Notes: generated from the letters alone by a model not told the origin. Shown: positions 53,208 to 62,821, numbered from the stretch's first letter. The stretch: 64,000 bases of DNA from an uncultured Bacteroidota bacterium (GCA_903838055.1 CAILWV010000077.1:1-64000); one strand, 5' to 3'. Numbers and translations are program-made.

Positions 53208-53322
53208 AAATTTTTATTGATAATTAAAAGCGATTTTTGTCGATATTTTTCAATAATTTGCACGCTCTTAAAAAAAGTAGGTAATTAATTTTGCTTTTCG
53301 TAGTATTTGTAAGCCATCACAC

Positions 53323-54402
53323 ATGTTTTTAAAAAAAATATCTTTATTCAATTATAAAAATTTTTCGGAAGCAACGTTCGAATTTGACTCCAAAATCAAT
53401 TGTTTTGTTGGTAAAAATGGTATTGGAAAGACAAACATACTCGATGCAATCTATCATTTAGCTAATGGAAAAAGCTATTTTAATCCGTTAGCTGTTCAAA
53501 ACATAAAACACCAAGAAGAGTTTTTTGTAATTGATGGAGAATTTGAAAAATCGGACCGAATAGAACAAATTGTAAGTAGCTTTAAAAAAGGACAAAAGAA
53601 AATCCTAAAAAGAAATGGTAAACCTTATGAGAAATTTTCAGACCATGTAGGTTTCATTCCGTTGGTAATTATTTCTCCTGCCGATAATGATTTGATTATT
53701 GAAGGCAGTGAAACCCGAAGAAGGTTTATGGATAACGTAATTTCACAATTAGATCCCTCCTATTTACAAGCACTTATTCAATACCAAAAAATATTGAGTC
53801 AACGTAATGCACTTTTAAAGTATTTTGCTTTAAATCATGTATTCGAAAACGATACATTATCTATTTACAATGAACAATTAGATGGTTTAGGGCAAGGGAT
53901 TTTTCAAAAACGAAAACAATTTATTGAAGCATTTTTACCGATTTTCAACAAGCACCACCAAACTATAACCAACTCTAGTGAAACCGTGCAATTGGTTTAT
54001 GAAAGTCATTTATTAGATAACGATACCTTAAGTTTACTAGTACAAAATTTATCTAAAGACCGCGCATTACAATATACCTCTGTTGGAATTCACAAAGATG
54101 ATTTGGCATTTCAAATTGACAATTATCCAATTAAGAAATTCGGCTCGCAAGGACAACAAAAATCTTTTTTAATTGCTTTGAAATTAGCGCAATTTGAATT
54201 TGTAAAAAAACAATCTGGAGAAAAACCCATTTTGCTTTTAGATGATATCTTTGATAAATTGGATGAAAATCGGGTGACAAAAATTGTAGAAATGGTAAAT
54301 CAGGAAGAATTTGGTCAATTGTTTATTTCTGATACACATCCTGAACGTACCGAAAATATTGTAAAAACTACACATCAGAGTTATAAAATATTCAACTTGT
54401 AA
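53323..54402 (+). CDS. recF: DNA replication/repair protein RecF
   Basis: A 359-residue SMC-like ATPase that loads RecA at gaps with RecO and RecR. Walker A GKNGIGKT is at 30-37. The other elements are SLFNYKNF at the start, [32 protein letters not shown], signature [21 protein letters not shown], and Walker [17 protein letters not shown]. The length is normal. It is not next to dnaA or dnaN here, as usual in Bacteroidota. The DUF2461 gene follows by 20 bases and is probably co-transcribed. Confidence 0.95.
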   Translation: MFLKKISLFNYKNFSEATFEFDSKINCFVGKNGIGKTNILDAIYHLANGKSYFNPLAVQNIKHQEEFFVIDGEFEKSDRIEQIVSSFKKGQKKILKRNGKPYEKFSDHVGFIPLVIISPADNDLIIEGSETRRRFMDNVISQLDPSYLQALIQYQKILSQRNALLKYFALNHVFENDTLSIYNEQLDGLGQGIFQKRKQFIEAFLPIFNKHHQTITNSSETVQLVYESHLLDNDTLSLLVQNLSKDRALQYTSVGIHKDDLAFQIDNYPIKKFGSQGQQKSFLIALKLAQFEFVKKQSGEKPILLLDDIFDKLDENRVTKIVEMVNQEEFGQLFISDTHPERTENIVKTTHQSYKIFNL

Positions 54403-54422
54403 CTCCTAAACTTAATTAAAAA

Positions 54423-55097
54423 ATGATACCAAAAGAAGCATTACAATTTCTATCTGATTTAATTGCAAACAACAATACCGAATGGATGCATGCAAATAAA
54501 AAAAGATATGAATGTTATAAAAAAGACTATCATAATTTTATTTCTTCTATTTTGGCAGAAATGAAACCCTTAGATAAATCACTAGAGCCATTAGAAGTAA
54601 AAAATTGCACTTTCAGAATCAATCGAGATATTCGTTTTTCAAAGGATAAATCACCTTATAAAACTAATATGGGCGTGTGGATGTCACAAGACAAAAACAA
54701 AAAAAATGCTCCTGGTTATTACATTCATTTTGAAACCGGAAACTGCTTTGTAGCTGGTGGTGTTTGGTGTCCCGAAGCAGCAGAACTGAAACAAATACGC
54801 AAAGAAATTGAATTTTTTCACGAGGATTTAGAAGCCATTGTTTCCAATAAAAACTTTCAAAAGGAATTCATCCAATTGGATCGTGGCGAAAATAATATTT
54901 TGAAGAAAGCACCAAAAGACTTTGATCCAAATCATCCTGCAATAGAATTTTTAAAACTTAAAAGTTTTACGGCATCCCATAAAATTTCGGAATCTCTTTT
55001 CTCAAATCCTGATTTTAGTAAACAAATTGCTAAAAAGCTAATCGCAATTAAACCATTAAACGACTTTTTGAGAAGAGCTTTAGAAACGGAAGAATAA
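54423..55097 (+). CDS. DUF2461 domain protein
   Basis: A 224-residue cytoplasmic protein of the DUF2461 (TIGR02453) family, whose function is unknown. Visible conserved parts are NNNTEWMHANKKRYE, CTFRINRDIRFSKDKSPYKTNMG, and GYYIHFETGNCFVAGGVWCPEAAELKQIRKEIE. It lies between recF and a methyltransferase gene (9-base gap), but nothing shows a shared process. Confidence 0.88.
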   Translation: MIPKEALQFLSDLIANNNTEWMHANKKRYECYKKDYHNFISSILAEMKPLDKSLEPLEVKNCTFRINRDIRFSKDKSPYKTNMGVWMSQDKNKKNAPGYYIHFETGNCFVAGGVWCPEAAELKQIRKEIEFFHEDLEAIVSNKNFQKEFIQLDRGENNILKKAPKDFDPNHPAIEFLKLKSFTASHKISESLFSNPDFSKQIAKKLIAIKPLNDFLRRALETEE

Positions 55098-55106
55098 CCA
55101 AAATTA

Positions 55107-55916
55107 ATGTTGCAACTAATAAAATCATATCTTGTTTTTTTATGGAACTCCAAAAACCAACATGGAGTACATTCCCCTTTTGTATTTAATTTAGTTACGA
55201 AATGCTTTTATGATACAACTAAATACCCTGAATATTCCATCTTAAAAAAATACAGAAAATCACTTTTAGCAAATAATGAAACCATTGAAGTAAACGATTT
55301 TGGAGCAGGATCTCGAGTTTTTAAAAGTAATACGAGAGCAATTTCTAAAATAGCTAAAACAGCAGGGATTTCTCCCAAAAGAGCCAAATTATTATTTAGA
55401 ATTGTAAACTATTTTCAACCCAACACCATTTTAGAAATAGGAACTTCTTTAGGATTAGCAACTTCAGCTCTTTCATTAGGGCTCGAGGCAAAGACAAACA
55501 GAGCGAAACTAAATAAAAATGCTAAAATCACTACATTAGAAGGATGTTTAAATACGCTAAATCAATGTCAATTGCAATTACAAAAATTCAATTTCAATAA
55601 CATTACAGCAATAAACACCGAATTTTCAAGTTACCTCTCAACCCAAAACCCAATACCCAACACCCAGGACCTAATTTACTTTGACGGCAACCATTCTAAA
55701 AAAGCTACCTTAGATTATTTTGAACTTTTATTACAAACCAATACAAACGATTCCGTTTGGATTTTTGACGATATTCATTGGAGTAAAGACATGGAAGAAG
55801 CTTGGAAAATTATCCAAAACCATCCCAAAGTTACCGTTACAATTGACACTTTTCAATGGGGAATTGTTTTCTTTAGAAGTGAACAAATAAAAGAGCATTT
55901 TGTGATTCGGGTTTGA
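55107..55916 (+). CDS. class I SAM-dependent methyltransferase
   Basis: A 269-residue Rossmann-fold methyltransferase. The SAM motif is ILEIGTSLGLATSALSLGL (about 111-129), with TLEGCLNTLNQC as the second strand region and IYFDGNHSKKATLDYFELL and WIFDDIHWSKDMEEAW in the catalytic part, like O-methyltransferases of the CmcI/caffeoyl type. The substrate is unknown. The last 23 codons are repeated, diverged but in frame, at 57329-57397 beyond the adjacent RCC1 gene, which marks a rearrangement here. Confidence 0.88.
   Translation: MLQLIKSYLVFLWNSKNQHGVHSPFVFNLVTKCFYDTTKYPEYSILKKYRKSLLANNETIEVNDFGAGSRVFKSNTRAISKIAKTAGISPKRAKLLFRIVNYFQPNTILEIGTSLGLATSALSLGLEAKTNRAKLNKNAKITTLEGCLNTLNQCQLQLQKFNFNNITAINTEFSSYLSTQNPIPNTQDLIYFDGNHSKKATLDYFELLLQTNTNDSVWIFDDIHWSKDMEEAWKIIQNHPKVTVTIDTFQWGIVFFRSEQIKEHFVIRV
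55848..55916 (+). repeat. direct repeat copy 1: methyltransferase 3' end
   Basis: These 69 bases, coding the last 22 residues and stop, match 57329-57397 at 64 of 69 positions by my count. The first 30 bases are identical. Confidence 0.9.
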
Positions 55917-55918
55917 TT

Positions 55919-57283
55919 TTATTCCTTAATAAACTTTTGAAAATTTGTTATTCCATTAATAGTAACGGAAACAAAATAAATCCCGGAATCCAAATTCTGA
56001 ACATTAATTTGATTGGATTTATTTTTTTGATGTAGTATTACTTTACCCATCAAATCAATAACAGTACAATTCTCTATTTCATTTTCATTTGAAATAATAT
56101 TTAAAACTGAATTAGACGGATTTGGATAAATCGTAAATGATTTATTCGTTTCACTTTTAACAGTACCCATAGTTAAGCAAGCAGTAGAAATTGGAATTAA
56201 AGAGATTGAATTATTCCCGACTCCTAATTCACCATAAAAATTATAACCCCATCTAGATAAGGAACCATCCGTTTTTAAACCAATAGTATGGTATTCACCT
56301 GTTGATGCAAATTGCCAATTAGTATCCGTGGATATTTGAGTAAAAACAGGTTTATCTAAAGTGGTACCATCTCCAATCATACCAAATAAATTAAAACCAC
56401 AAGTCCACAAAGTACCATTATTTTTTATTGCTAGTGAATTATATTTTCCAATTCCAATACTTTTCCAATTCGTTTCACTTCCAATTTGAGTCAATAAATA
56501 TTTTGTATTAGTTGAACCATCACCTAATCTTCCATCGGAATTTAATCCTGTTGAAAAAATAGTGCCTCCTACTTTTAAAGCTAATGTATGGTATTCTCCT
56601 GCTAAGGCAGAACTCCAGTTATTTGCAGTTCCTATTTGAATTGGAACATAAGAATTACTATTATTCCCATTTCCAAATTGTCCATATGCATTATTTCCCC
56701 AAGCCCATAAAGAACCATTAATTTTTATTGCTATGGAATGGGTTGGGCCTGCAGATATAGTTTTCCAATCAGTACCTGCTCCTATTTGTGTAGGAACACT
56801 TTTACTAATTAATGTTCCATCACCCAATTGTCCATAATTTGAATTAAAACCCCATGCCCACAAAGTGCCATTATTCTTTATTGCTAAATTAGACCAATAG
56901 GTTGCCGAAATTGTTTTCCAGTCGTTAGCAGTACCTATTTGAATTGGAACTGTACTATCTGTATTAGTTCCATTACCAAGTTCTCCATAAAAATTATAAC
57001 CCCAAGCCCACAAAGTTCCATCCGTTTTTATTGCTAAGGTATGGCTTAATCCAGCAGAGACCATCTTCCAATTAGTATTTGTGCCTACCTGAACAAAATA
57101 ATTTTTATCCGTTGTGGTGCCATCTCCTAATTGTCCATTCCAATTCACTCCGCATGCCCATAAAGTACCATCTGTTTTTATACCTAAAGTTGTATAAATA
57201 CCAGCTGAAACTGATTGCCAACATTGTGCATTACCAATATAAAATAAATTCAAAAGCGCAATTAAAAGGATAGATTTTCTCAT
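55919..57283 (-). CDS. secreted RCC1-repeat protein with T9SS sorting domain
   Basis: A 454-residue exported protein. A signal peptide (MRKSILLIALLNLFYIGNA) is followed by about seven RCC1 blades with units such as KTDGTLWAWGYNFYGELGNGT, forming a predicted beta-propeller (about 20-370). A type IX C-terminal sorting domain ends it (FTIYPNPSNSVLNI to YFVSVTINGITNFQKFIKE). It likely sits on the cell surface or is released. The gene lies antisense between two copies of the methyltransferase 3' end, 2 bases from the first and about 45 from the second, which suggests insertion. Confidence 0.9.
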   Translation of the reverse strand: MRKSILLIALLNLFYIGNAQCWQSVSAGIYTTLGIKTDGTLWACGVNWNGQLGDGTTTDKNYFVQVGTNTNWKMVSAGLSHTLAIKTDGTLWAWGYNFYGELGNGTNTDSTVPIQIGTANDWKTISATYWSNLAIKNNGTLWAWGFNSNYGQLGDGTLISKSVPTQIGAGTDWKTISAGPTHSIAIKINGSLWAWGNNAYGQFGNGNNSNSYVPIQIGTANNWSSALAGEYHTLALKVGGTIFSTGLNSDGRLGDGSTNTKYLLTQIGSETNWKSIGIGKYNSLAIKNNGTLWTCGFNLFGMIGDGTTLDKPVFTQISTDTNWQFASTGEYHTIGLKTDGSLSRWGYNFYGELGVGNNSISLIPISTACLTMGTVKSETNKSFTIYPNPSNSVLNIISNENEIENCTVIDLMGKVILHQKNKSNQINVQNLDSGIYFVSVTINGITNFQKFIKE

Positions 57284-57328
57284 TTAAGATTGATTATGTA
57301 TCAAATATAATAAAAATACAATCAATTT

Positions 57329-57397
57329 ACTTTTCAATGGGGAATTGTTTTCTTTAGAGGTGAACAAAAGAAAGAGAATTTTGTGATTCGGATTTGA
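57329..57397 (+). pseudogene. orphan copy of the methyltransferase 3' end
   Basis: A 69-base remnant still reads in frame as the last 22 residues of the methyltransferase, with Ser to Gly, Ile to Lys, His to Asn and Val to Ile changes and a stop at the same place. It lacks any start or upstream domain. It lies between the RCC1 gene and the ABC ATPase gene. It is best read as the leftover end of the gene after an insertion or recombination. Confidence 0.85.
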
Positions 57398-57486
57398 AAA
57401 TAAATTTAAATTTATTGTAACAAAAAACGAAATCGGATTACTTATATTTACATTCTGAAATCGTAATTCGTAATTTATAATTTTCA

Positions 57487-58185
57487 ATGGCAAATCCATT
57501 AATCAATATTACCAATATTAAGCGTGACTTTGTTTTAGGTAGCGAAATCATCAACGTATTAAAAGGCATCGATTTACAAATAAATAAAGGCGAATATGTT
57601 GCCTTAATGGGACCTTCCGGTTCAGGAAAATCTACCCTTATGAATCTTTTAGGTTGCCTTGATACCCCAACTTCAGGTACTTATATTCTTAACGGAAAAG
57701 ACGTTTCACAAATGCACGATGATGATTTAGCAGAAATTCGAAATAAAGAAATTGGTTTCGTGTTTCAAACCTTCAATCTACTGCCAAGAACAACCGCACT
57801 AGACAACGTTGCCTTGCCAATGATTTATGCAGGATATTCTAAATCTGATCGAAATAAAAGAGCAACTGAAGTGCTTACACAAGTTGGCCTTGACGATCGT
57901 ATGGACCACCAACCAAACCAACTCTCAGGTGGACAACGACAACGTGTGGCAGTCGCTAGAGCGCTAGTTAACAGGCCTTCTATTATTCTAGCCGATGAAC
58001 CTACAGGAAATCTAGACAGTAAAACCTCCGTAGAAATCATGAAACTTTTTGGAGATATTCATGCCTCAGGAAACACCGTAATTTTGGTTACCCACGAAGA
58101 AGATATTGCTAAATATGCACACCGAATTATCCGATTAAGAGACGGAATGATTGAAAGCGACACCCAAAATACCAACCATTTATAA
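57487..58185 (+). CDS. ABC transporter ATP-binding protein, LolD/MacB type
   Basis: A 232-residue ATPase. Walker [10 protein letters not shown] is at 42-50, then the Q loop [17 protein letters not shown], signature [15 protein letters not shown], Walker [16 protein letters not shown] and switch His in ILVTHEEDI. It belongs to the LolD/MacB/FtsE-like group that works with FtsX-type permeases in lipoprotein release or efflux. No permease gene is adjacent, so the partner is encoded elsewhere. The substrate cannot be told. Confidence 0.9.
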   Translation: MANPLINITNIKRDFVLGSEIINVLKGIDLQINKGEYVALMGPSGSGKSTLMNLLGCLDTPTSGTYILNGKDVSQMHDDDLAEIRNKEIGFVFQTFNLLPRTTALDNVALPMIYAGYSKSDRNKRATEVLTQVGLDDRMDHQPNQLSGGQRQRVAVARALVNRPSIILADEPTGNLDSKTSVEIMKLFGDIHASGNTVILVTHEEDIAKYAHRIIRLRDGMIESDTQNTNHL

Positions 58186-58188
58186 TTC

Positions 58189-58326
58189 TTTTTTTTTGTA
58201 GCGAATCGTTAGGGCTTTATCAGTAAACCATTTTCCTGCCGCCGTTTCAATCTGTCATTGCGAGGATGAAACAATTAGATAAACTTTTAGTTTTCGCAAT
58301 AACAGGATTTTCACTCTAGCAGGGCT
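58189..58326 (-). repeat. dispersed flavobacterial intergenic repeat, copy 2
   Basis: On the minus strand it starts AGCCCTGCTAGAGTGAAAATCCTG and ends TTCGCTAC plus an A run, following the same order of blocks as 1687-1830: AGCCCTG, AAATCCTG, TATTGCGA, GATTG.AACGG, GGCAGGAA. The core contains the REP-like palindrome at 58252-58305. It fills most of the gap between the ABC gene and the adenosyltransferase gene. Confidence 0.6.
58252..58305. repeat. REP-like palindrome inside the dispersed repeat
   Basis: CTGTCATTGCGA and TCGCAATAACAG are 12-base inverted arms with one mismatch, 30 bases apart. The sequence resembles the widespread GTCATTGCGAGG...CCTCGCAATGAC repetitive palindromes of many bacteria. 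Confidence 0.65.
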
Positions 58327-58402
58327 AATCAGTAATCTGCTTTTATTTTTGTAATCATTGAAAAACTAAGTACCTTAGCAACTTTCAAACTCAGAACTTA
58401 AA

Positions 58403-58972
58403 ATGAAAATATACACAAAAACTGGCGATACAGGAACCACTGCACTTTATGGAGGTACCCGAGTTTCCAAACACCATATCCGCATTGAAAGCTACGGAAC
58501 CGTGGACGAATTAAACTCCCACATTGGACTAATTCGAGATCAAGATATCAATCCATTATACAAAGACGTACTAGTAGAAGTTCAAGACCGACTATTTACA
58601 GTTGGTGCAATTCTAGCAACCCCACCCGAAGATGAAAAACTAAAAAGTGGCGAAAGAAGATTGAAAAACCTTGGTATTTTGGAATCGGATGTAGAATTTC
58701 TTGAAAAAGAAATGGATGCTATGGAAGAATCCTTACCGGTAATGACACATTTTGTACTTCCCGGCGGACATACAACAGTGTCATATTGTCACATTGCACG
58801 CTGTGTATGCCGCAGAGCCGAACGTTTAGCAGTGCATCTTAATGACATAGAACCTACTGAAGAACTTGTAATCAAGTACCTTAATCGACTTTCTGACTAC
58901 CTATTTGTATTGGCACGGAAATTGACTTATGACTTAAAAGCAAACGAAGTTCTTTGGATACCTCGAAAATAG
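58403..58972 (+). CDS. cob(I)alamin adenosyltransferase, PduO type
   Basis: A 189-residue enzyme transferring adenosyl from ATP to reduced corrinoid, giving adenosylcobalamin. Motifs are IYTKTGDTGTTALYGGTRVSK, RIESYGTVDELNSHIGLIRD (ATP site) and HIARCVCRRAERLAV with the conserved Arg pair, then NRLSDYLFVLARKL. No cobalamin synthesis genes are nearby, so it probably serves salvage for B12-dependent enzymes. It is monocistronic. Confidence 0.94.
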   Translation: MKIYTKTGDTGTTALYGGTRVSKHHIRIESYGTVDELNSHIGLIRDQDINPLYKDVLVEVQDRLFTVGAILATPPEDEKLKSGERRLKNLGILESDVEFLEKEMDAMEESLPVMTHFVLPGGHTTVSYCHIARCVCRRAERLAVHLNDIEPTEELVIKYLNRLSDYLFVLARKLTYDLKANEVLWIPRK

Positions 58973-59065
58973 TTTGCAGTGAACAGTAATGCATTTAAAA
59001 ATGTTACTACAGAACACTAAAAAAACACGTTCTTAAATTTAATTTGAAAATAAATCATTTTTTTC

Positions 59066-59095
59066 TTGACTATTTCAGTTAAAAAATTATTTTTG
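59066..59095 (+). promoter_or_regulatory. promoter of the DUF2795 gene
   Basis: TTG (59066-59068), 19 bases, then TATTTTTG (59088-59095), a full -33/-7 match. The leader before the ATG at 59120 is about 20 bases. Confidence 0.75.
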
Positions 59096-59119
59096 CATAA
59101 ATTATAAAATCGAAAGCAG

Positions 59120-59341
59120 ATGTATTGGACATTAGAATTAGCATCTTATTTAAGCGATGCGCCGTGGCCAGCTACCAAAGACGAACTTATTGACTACGCT
59201 ATCAGAGCTGGTGCTCCTTTAGAAGTTGTAGAAAACCTTCAGTCTATTGAAGACGAAGGCGAGATATATGAATCAATGGAAGAAATATGGCCGGATTATC
59301 CTACCGACGAAGATTATCTTTGGAACGAGGATGAATATTAA
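59120..59341 (+). CDS. DUF2795 protein
   Basis: A 73-residue, very acidic protein (tail YPTDEDYLWNEDEY) of the DUF2795 family, recognisable by MYWTLELASYLSDAPWPATKDELIDYAIRAGAPLEVVENLQ. The family is widespread in Bacteroidota and of unknown function. A strong consensus promoter and a terminator flank it, so it is a stand-alone gene that is probably well expressed. secA follows. Confidence 0.85.
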   Translation: MYWTLELASYLSDAPWPATKDELIDYAIRAGAPLEVVENLQSIEDEGEIYESMEEIWPDYPTDEDYLWNEDEY

Positions 59342-59363
59342 AAAAAAATAATTAATACCACAG

Positions 59364-59389
59364 AAAAAAGTCTCCTTAGGGGCTTTTTT
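59364..59389 (+). terminator. terminator of the DUF2795 gene
   Basis: AAAAAAGTCTC and GGGGCTTTTT-type arms pair with two T/G wobbles over a 4-base loop and lead into a T run. Confidence 0.65.
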
Positions 59390-59395
59390 TTTGTT

Positions 59396-59403
59396 TAAAT
59401 TTG
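59396..59403 (+). promoter_or_regulatory. -7 box for secA
   Basis: TAAATTTG fits TAnnTTTG 57 bases before the chosen ATG at 59461. It overlaps the earlier open-frame start at 59401, arguing against that start. Confidence 0.5.
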
Positions 59404-59460
59404 CATTCCTTACTCCGGATTCCTCGGAATAAGAATATTAAAAATAAAATAAACCCAATT

Positions 59461-62400
59461 ATGAGTTTCATAAATAGCATACTTAAAGCATTTGTAGGCG
59501 ATAAATCTGAAAAAGATGTTAAAGCTACACAACCCTATATAGCCAAAATTAAAGCATTAGAGCCTGCATTAATTGCTTTGTCTCACGATGAATTGCGTGC
59601 TAAAACCACACAATTTAAAGCGAAGATTAAAGATGCGCGCGCAAAACAAGATGCTGAAATTGCTTCTAAAAGATTGGAAGCCGAAAATACTTCTGACATT
59701 GATTTAAGGGAAGATATCTACAATGCTATTGATGCTTTAGAAAAAGAAGCCTATGAGATTTCTGAAAAAGTATTATTAGAAATCCTTCCCGAAGCTTTTG
59801 CAGTTGTTAAAGAAACCGCAAGACGTTTTAAAGATAATTCTACAATTACCGTAACTGCAACTGAAAAAGACAGAGAACTATCGGCTACTAAACCTTATAT
59901 CACTTTAGTTGGCGATCAAGCTAATTGGGCTAACCAATGGAATGCTGCTGGTAAAGAAATCACTTGGGATATGATTCACTACGACGTTCAGCTGATTGGT
60001 GGTATCGTTTTGCATGAAGGTAAAATTGCCGAAATGCAAACAGGAGAAGGAAAAACATTAGTGGCTACCCTACCATTATATTTAAATGCATTAACCGGTA
60101 ACGGAGTACATTTAGTGACCGTGAACGACTACCTGGCTAAAAGAGATAGCACCTGGAAAGCACCTTTGTTTGAATTCCATGGTTTGATTGTAGATTGTAT
60201 CGACAACCACTCACCGAATACAGAACAAAGAAGAAAAGCATACGAAGCCGATATCACTTATGGAACCAACAACGAATTTGGATTTGATTACCTAAGAGAT
60301 AATATGGCACATTCTCCAGAGGATTTAGTGCAACGAAAACATAACTATGCCATTGTAGATGAGGTCGATTCAGTATTGATTGATGATGCTAGAACACCAT
60401 TGATTATTTCAGGTCCCGTTCCTGATGGCGATCGTCATGAATTTAACGAATTAAAACCTAAAGTAGAAAATCTATATAATTTACAACGTCAGTTGGCTAA
60501 CGGATTTTTATCTGAAGCAAGAAAATTAATAAAAGAAGGTAACACTAAAGATGGCGGATTTCAATTATTGAGAGCGTATCGTTCTTTACCTAAAAACAAA
60601 GCTTTAATTAAATTCTTAAGTGAAGAGGGAATTAAGCAACTTTTACAAAAAACCGAAAACGAATATATGAGTGACAACAACCGCAAAATGCCAGTTGTTG
60701 ACGAAGCCTTATATTTTGTAATTGAAGAAAAAAATAACCAAGTTGAATTAACCGATAACGGAATTCAATACTTATCTCAGGATACCGATGCAACCTTTTT
60801 CGTTCTTCCAGATATTGGAACGGAAATTGCAAACATCGAAAAACAAAAATTAGATAAAGATGCTGAAGCTGAAGCTAAAGAACATTTGTTTCAGGATTTC
60901 GGAATCAAATCGGAACGTATTCACACCCTTACACAGTTATTAAAAGCCTATACGCTTTTTGAAAAAGATGTGGAATATGTAATCATGGACAACAAAATTA
61001 TGATTGTCGATGAACAAACTGGTCGTATTATGGATGGCCGTCGTTATTCTGACGGATTACACCAAGCTATTGAAGCCAAAGAGCAAGTAACTATTGAGGC
61101 CGCAACCCAAACTTTTGCAACAATTACCTTACAAAATTATTTCCGTATGTACAGCAAACTTGCCGGTATGACAGGAACAGCCGTAACGGAAGCAGGAGAA
61201 CTTTGGGAAATTTATAAATTGGATGTTGTTGAAATTCCAACCAACAGAGGGATGTCACGTCACGATAAAGAAGATTTAATTTACCGCTCAGTGCGTGAAA
61301 AATTCAATGCTGTTATTGAAGATGTAACGCAACTTTCTGCATCTGGAAGACCTGTATTAATCGGTACTACTTCGGTAGAAATTTCAGAATTATTAAGTCG
61401 AATGTTGAAAATGCGTGGTGTTGCTCACAACGTATTGAATGCAAAAATGCACAAAAAAGAAGCAGATATCGTTGCTGAAGCAGGAAAACCTGGCGTAGTA
61501 ACTATCGCAACCAATATGGCTGGTCGTGGAACCGATATTAAGCTAACTCCCGAAGTGAAAGCAGCAGGTGGTTTAGCAATTATTGGTACTGAACGTCACG
61601 ATTCACGTCGTGTAGACCGTCAGTTACGTGGTCGTGCTGGTCGTCAAGGAGATCCAGGAAGTTCGCAATTTTATGTGTCTTTAGAAGATAATTTAATGCG
61701 TCTTTTTGGTTCTGAAAGAGTTGCCAAAGTAATGGATAGAATGGGATTGAAAGAAGGTGAGGTAATTCAGCATTCAATGATGACCAAATCTATTGAAAGA
61801 GCACAGAAAAAAGTCGAAGAGAATAACTTTGGTACTCGTAAACGTTTGTTAGAATATGATGACGTTATGAATGCCCAAAGAGAAGTAGTTTACAAACGTC
61901 GTCGTCATGCTTTGCATGGAGAGCGTTTGAAACTGGATATTGCCAATATGATGTACGACACTTGTGAAGTTATCGTTGGCGACAATAAAGCAAAAAATGA
62001 TTTCAAGAATTTCGAATTTGAATTAATTCGTTATTTCTCTTTCACCTCTCCTATTACCTCCGCAGATTTCGAAAAAATTAATGAAATGGAATTAACAGGG
62101 AAAGTTTATAAAGCAGCAATGGAATATTACACCGAGAAAACTGCGCGTAGTGCTCGTGAAGCAATGCCTATTATTACGGATGTTTATAAAAATCCTAACA
62201 ACCAATACGAACGTATTATTGTTCCTTTTACAGACGGACTAAAATCGTTGAACGTAGTTACCGATTTAAAGAAAGCATACGATACCGAAGGAGCGCAATT
62301 AGTGGCAGATTTTGAGAAAAATATCACTTTAGCAATTGTTGATGAAGCGTGGAAAAAACACTTACGCAAAATGGACGAATTGAAAACCTCGGTTCAATTA

Positions 62401-62802
62401 GCTGTTCACGAACAAAAAGATCCTTTACTAATATATAAATTAGAAGCGTTTAATTTGTTTAGAAACATGTTGGATGGTGTAAATAAAGAAGTAATTTCTT
62501 TCTTATTTAAAGGAGATTTACCGAAGCAAAATACGATTCAAGAGGCTAAAGAAACTAAAAGAAAAGAAAACTATACCGAAAGTAAAGAAGAAATTCAAAA
62601 TAGTGAATCGGCAGCAGAACAAAATCGTGAAGCTGGGCAAACACAGCAACGTCAAGTAACGGAAACTATTGTTCGCGATCAACCAAAAATCAACAGAAAC
62701 GATACGGTTACTATTAAACACGTGATGAGTGGAAAAACTGAAACTATGAAATTCAAAAAAGCCGAAAGCATGATTGCAAATGGCGAATGGGTTTTAGTAT
62801 AA
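59461..62802 (+). CDS. secA: preprotein translocase ATPase SecA
   Basis: A 1113-residue motor that pushes unfolded preproteins through SecYEG. Walker A MQTGEGKT is at 192-199. VNDYLAKRD, YGTNNEFGFDYLRDNM, the DEVDSVLIDDARTPLIISG box, and TNMAGRGTDI and RQLRGRAGRQGDPGSS of NBD2 are present. It is longer than the E. coli protein (901), with extra sequence in NBD1 as in other Bacteroidota, and it lacks the Cys-rich SEC-C zinc tail, ending in a short charged region. The ATG at 59461 gives the family N-terminus MSFINSILKAFVGDKSEKD. Confidence 0.97.
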   Translation: MSFINSILKAFVGDKSEKDVKATQPYIAKIKALEPALIALSHDELRAKTTQFKAKIKDARAKQDAEIASKRLEAENTSDIDLREDIYNAIDALEKEAYEISEKVLLEILPEAFAVVKETARRFKDNSTITVTATEKDRELSATKPYITLVGDQANWANQWNAAGKEITWDMIHYDVQLIGGIVLHEGKIAEMQTGEGKTLVATLPLYLNALTGNGVHLVTVNDYLAKRDSTWKAPLFEFHGLIVDCIDNHSPNTEQRRKAYEADITYGTNNEFGFDYLRDNMAHSPEDLVQRKHNYAIVDEVDSVLIDDARTPLIISGPVPDGDRHEFNELKPKVENLYNLQRQLANGFLSEARKLIKEGNTKDGGFQLLRAYRSLPKNKALIKFLSEEGIKQLLQKTENEYMSDNNRKMPVVDEALYFVIEEKNNQVELTDNGIQYLSQDTDATFFVLPDIGTEIANIEKQKLDKDAEAEAKEHLFQDFGIKSERIHTLTQLLKAYTLFEKDVEYVIMDNKIMIVDEQTGRIMDGRRYSDGLHQAIEAKEQVTIEAATQTFATITLQNYFRMYSKLAGMTGTAVTEAGELWEIYKLDVVEIPTNRGMSRHDKEDLIYRSVREKFNAVIEDVTQLSASGRPVLIGTTSVEISELLSRMLKMRGVAHNVLNAKMHKKEADIVAEAGKPGVVTIATNMAGRGTDIKLTPEVKAAGGLAIIGTERHDSRRVDRQLRGRAGRQGDPGSSQFYVSLEDNLMRLFGSERVAKVMDRMGLKEGEVIQHSMMTKSIERAQKKVEENNFGTRKRLLEYDDVMNAQREVVYKRRRHALHGERLKLDIANMMYDTCEVIVGDNKAKNDFKNFEFELIRYFSFTSPITSADFEKINEMELTGKVYKAAMEYYTEKTARSAREAMPIITDVYKNPNNQYERIIVPFTDGLKSLNVVTDLKKAYDTEGAQLVADFEKNITLAIVDEAWKKHLRKMDELKTSVQLAVHEQKDPLLIYKLEAFNLFRNMLDGVNKEVISFLFKGDLPKQNTIQEAKETKRKENYTESKEEIQNSESAAEQNREAGQTQQRQVTETIVRDQPKINRNDTVTIKHVMSGKTETMKFKKAESMIANGEWVLV

Positions 62803-62821
62803 AAAATTCAAACTAAGTTTT

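Noticed and set aside
57284..57499. Minus-strand open frame of 71 codons upstream of the RCC1 gene
   Set aside because: It runs antisense to the orphan methyltransferase 3' end and has no independent coding features.
59401..59460. 20-residue N-terminal extension of SecA
   Set aside because: Its TTG start lies in the -7 promoter box at 59396-59403, and the family N-terminus matches the ATG at 59461.
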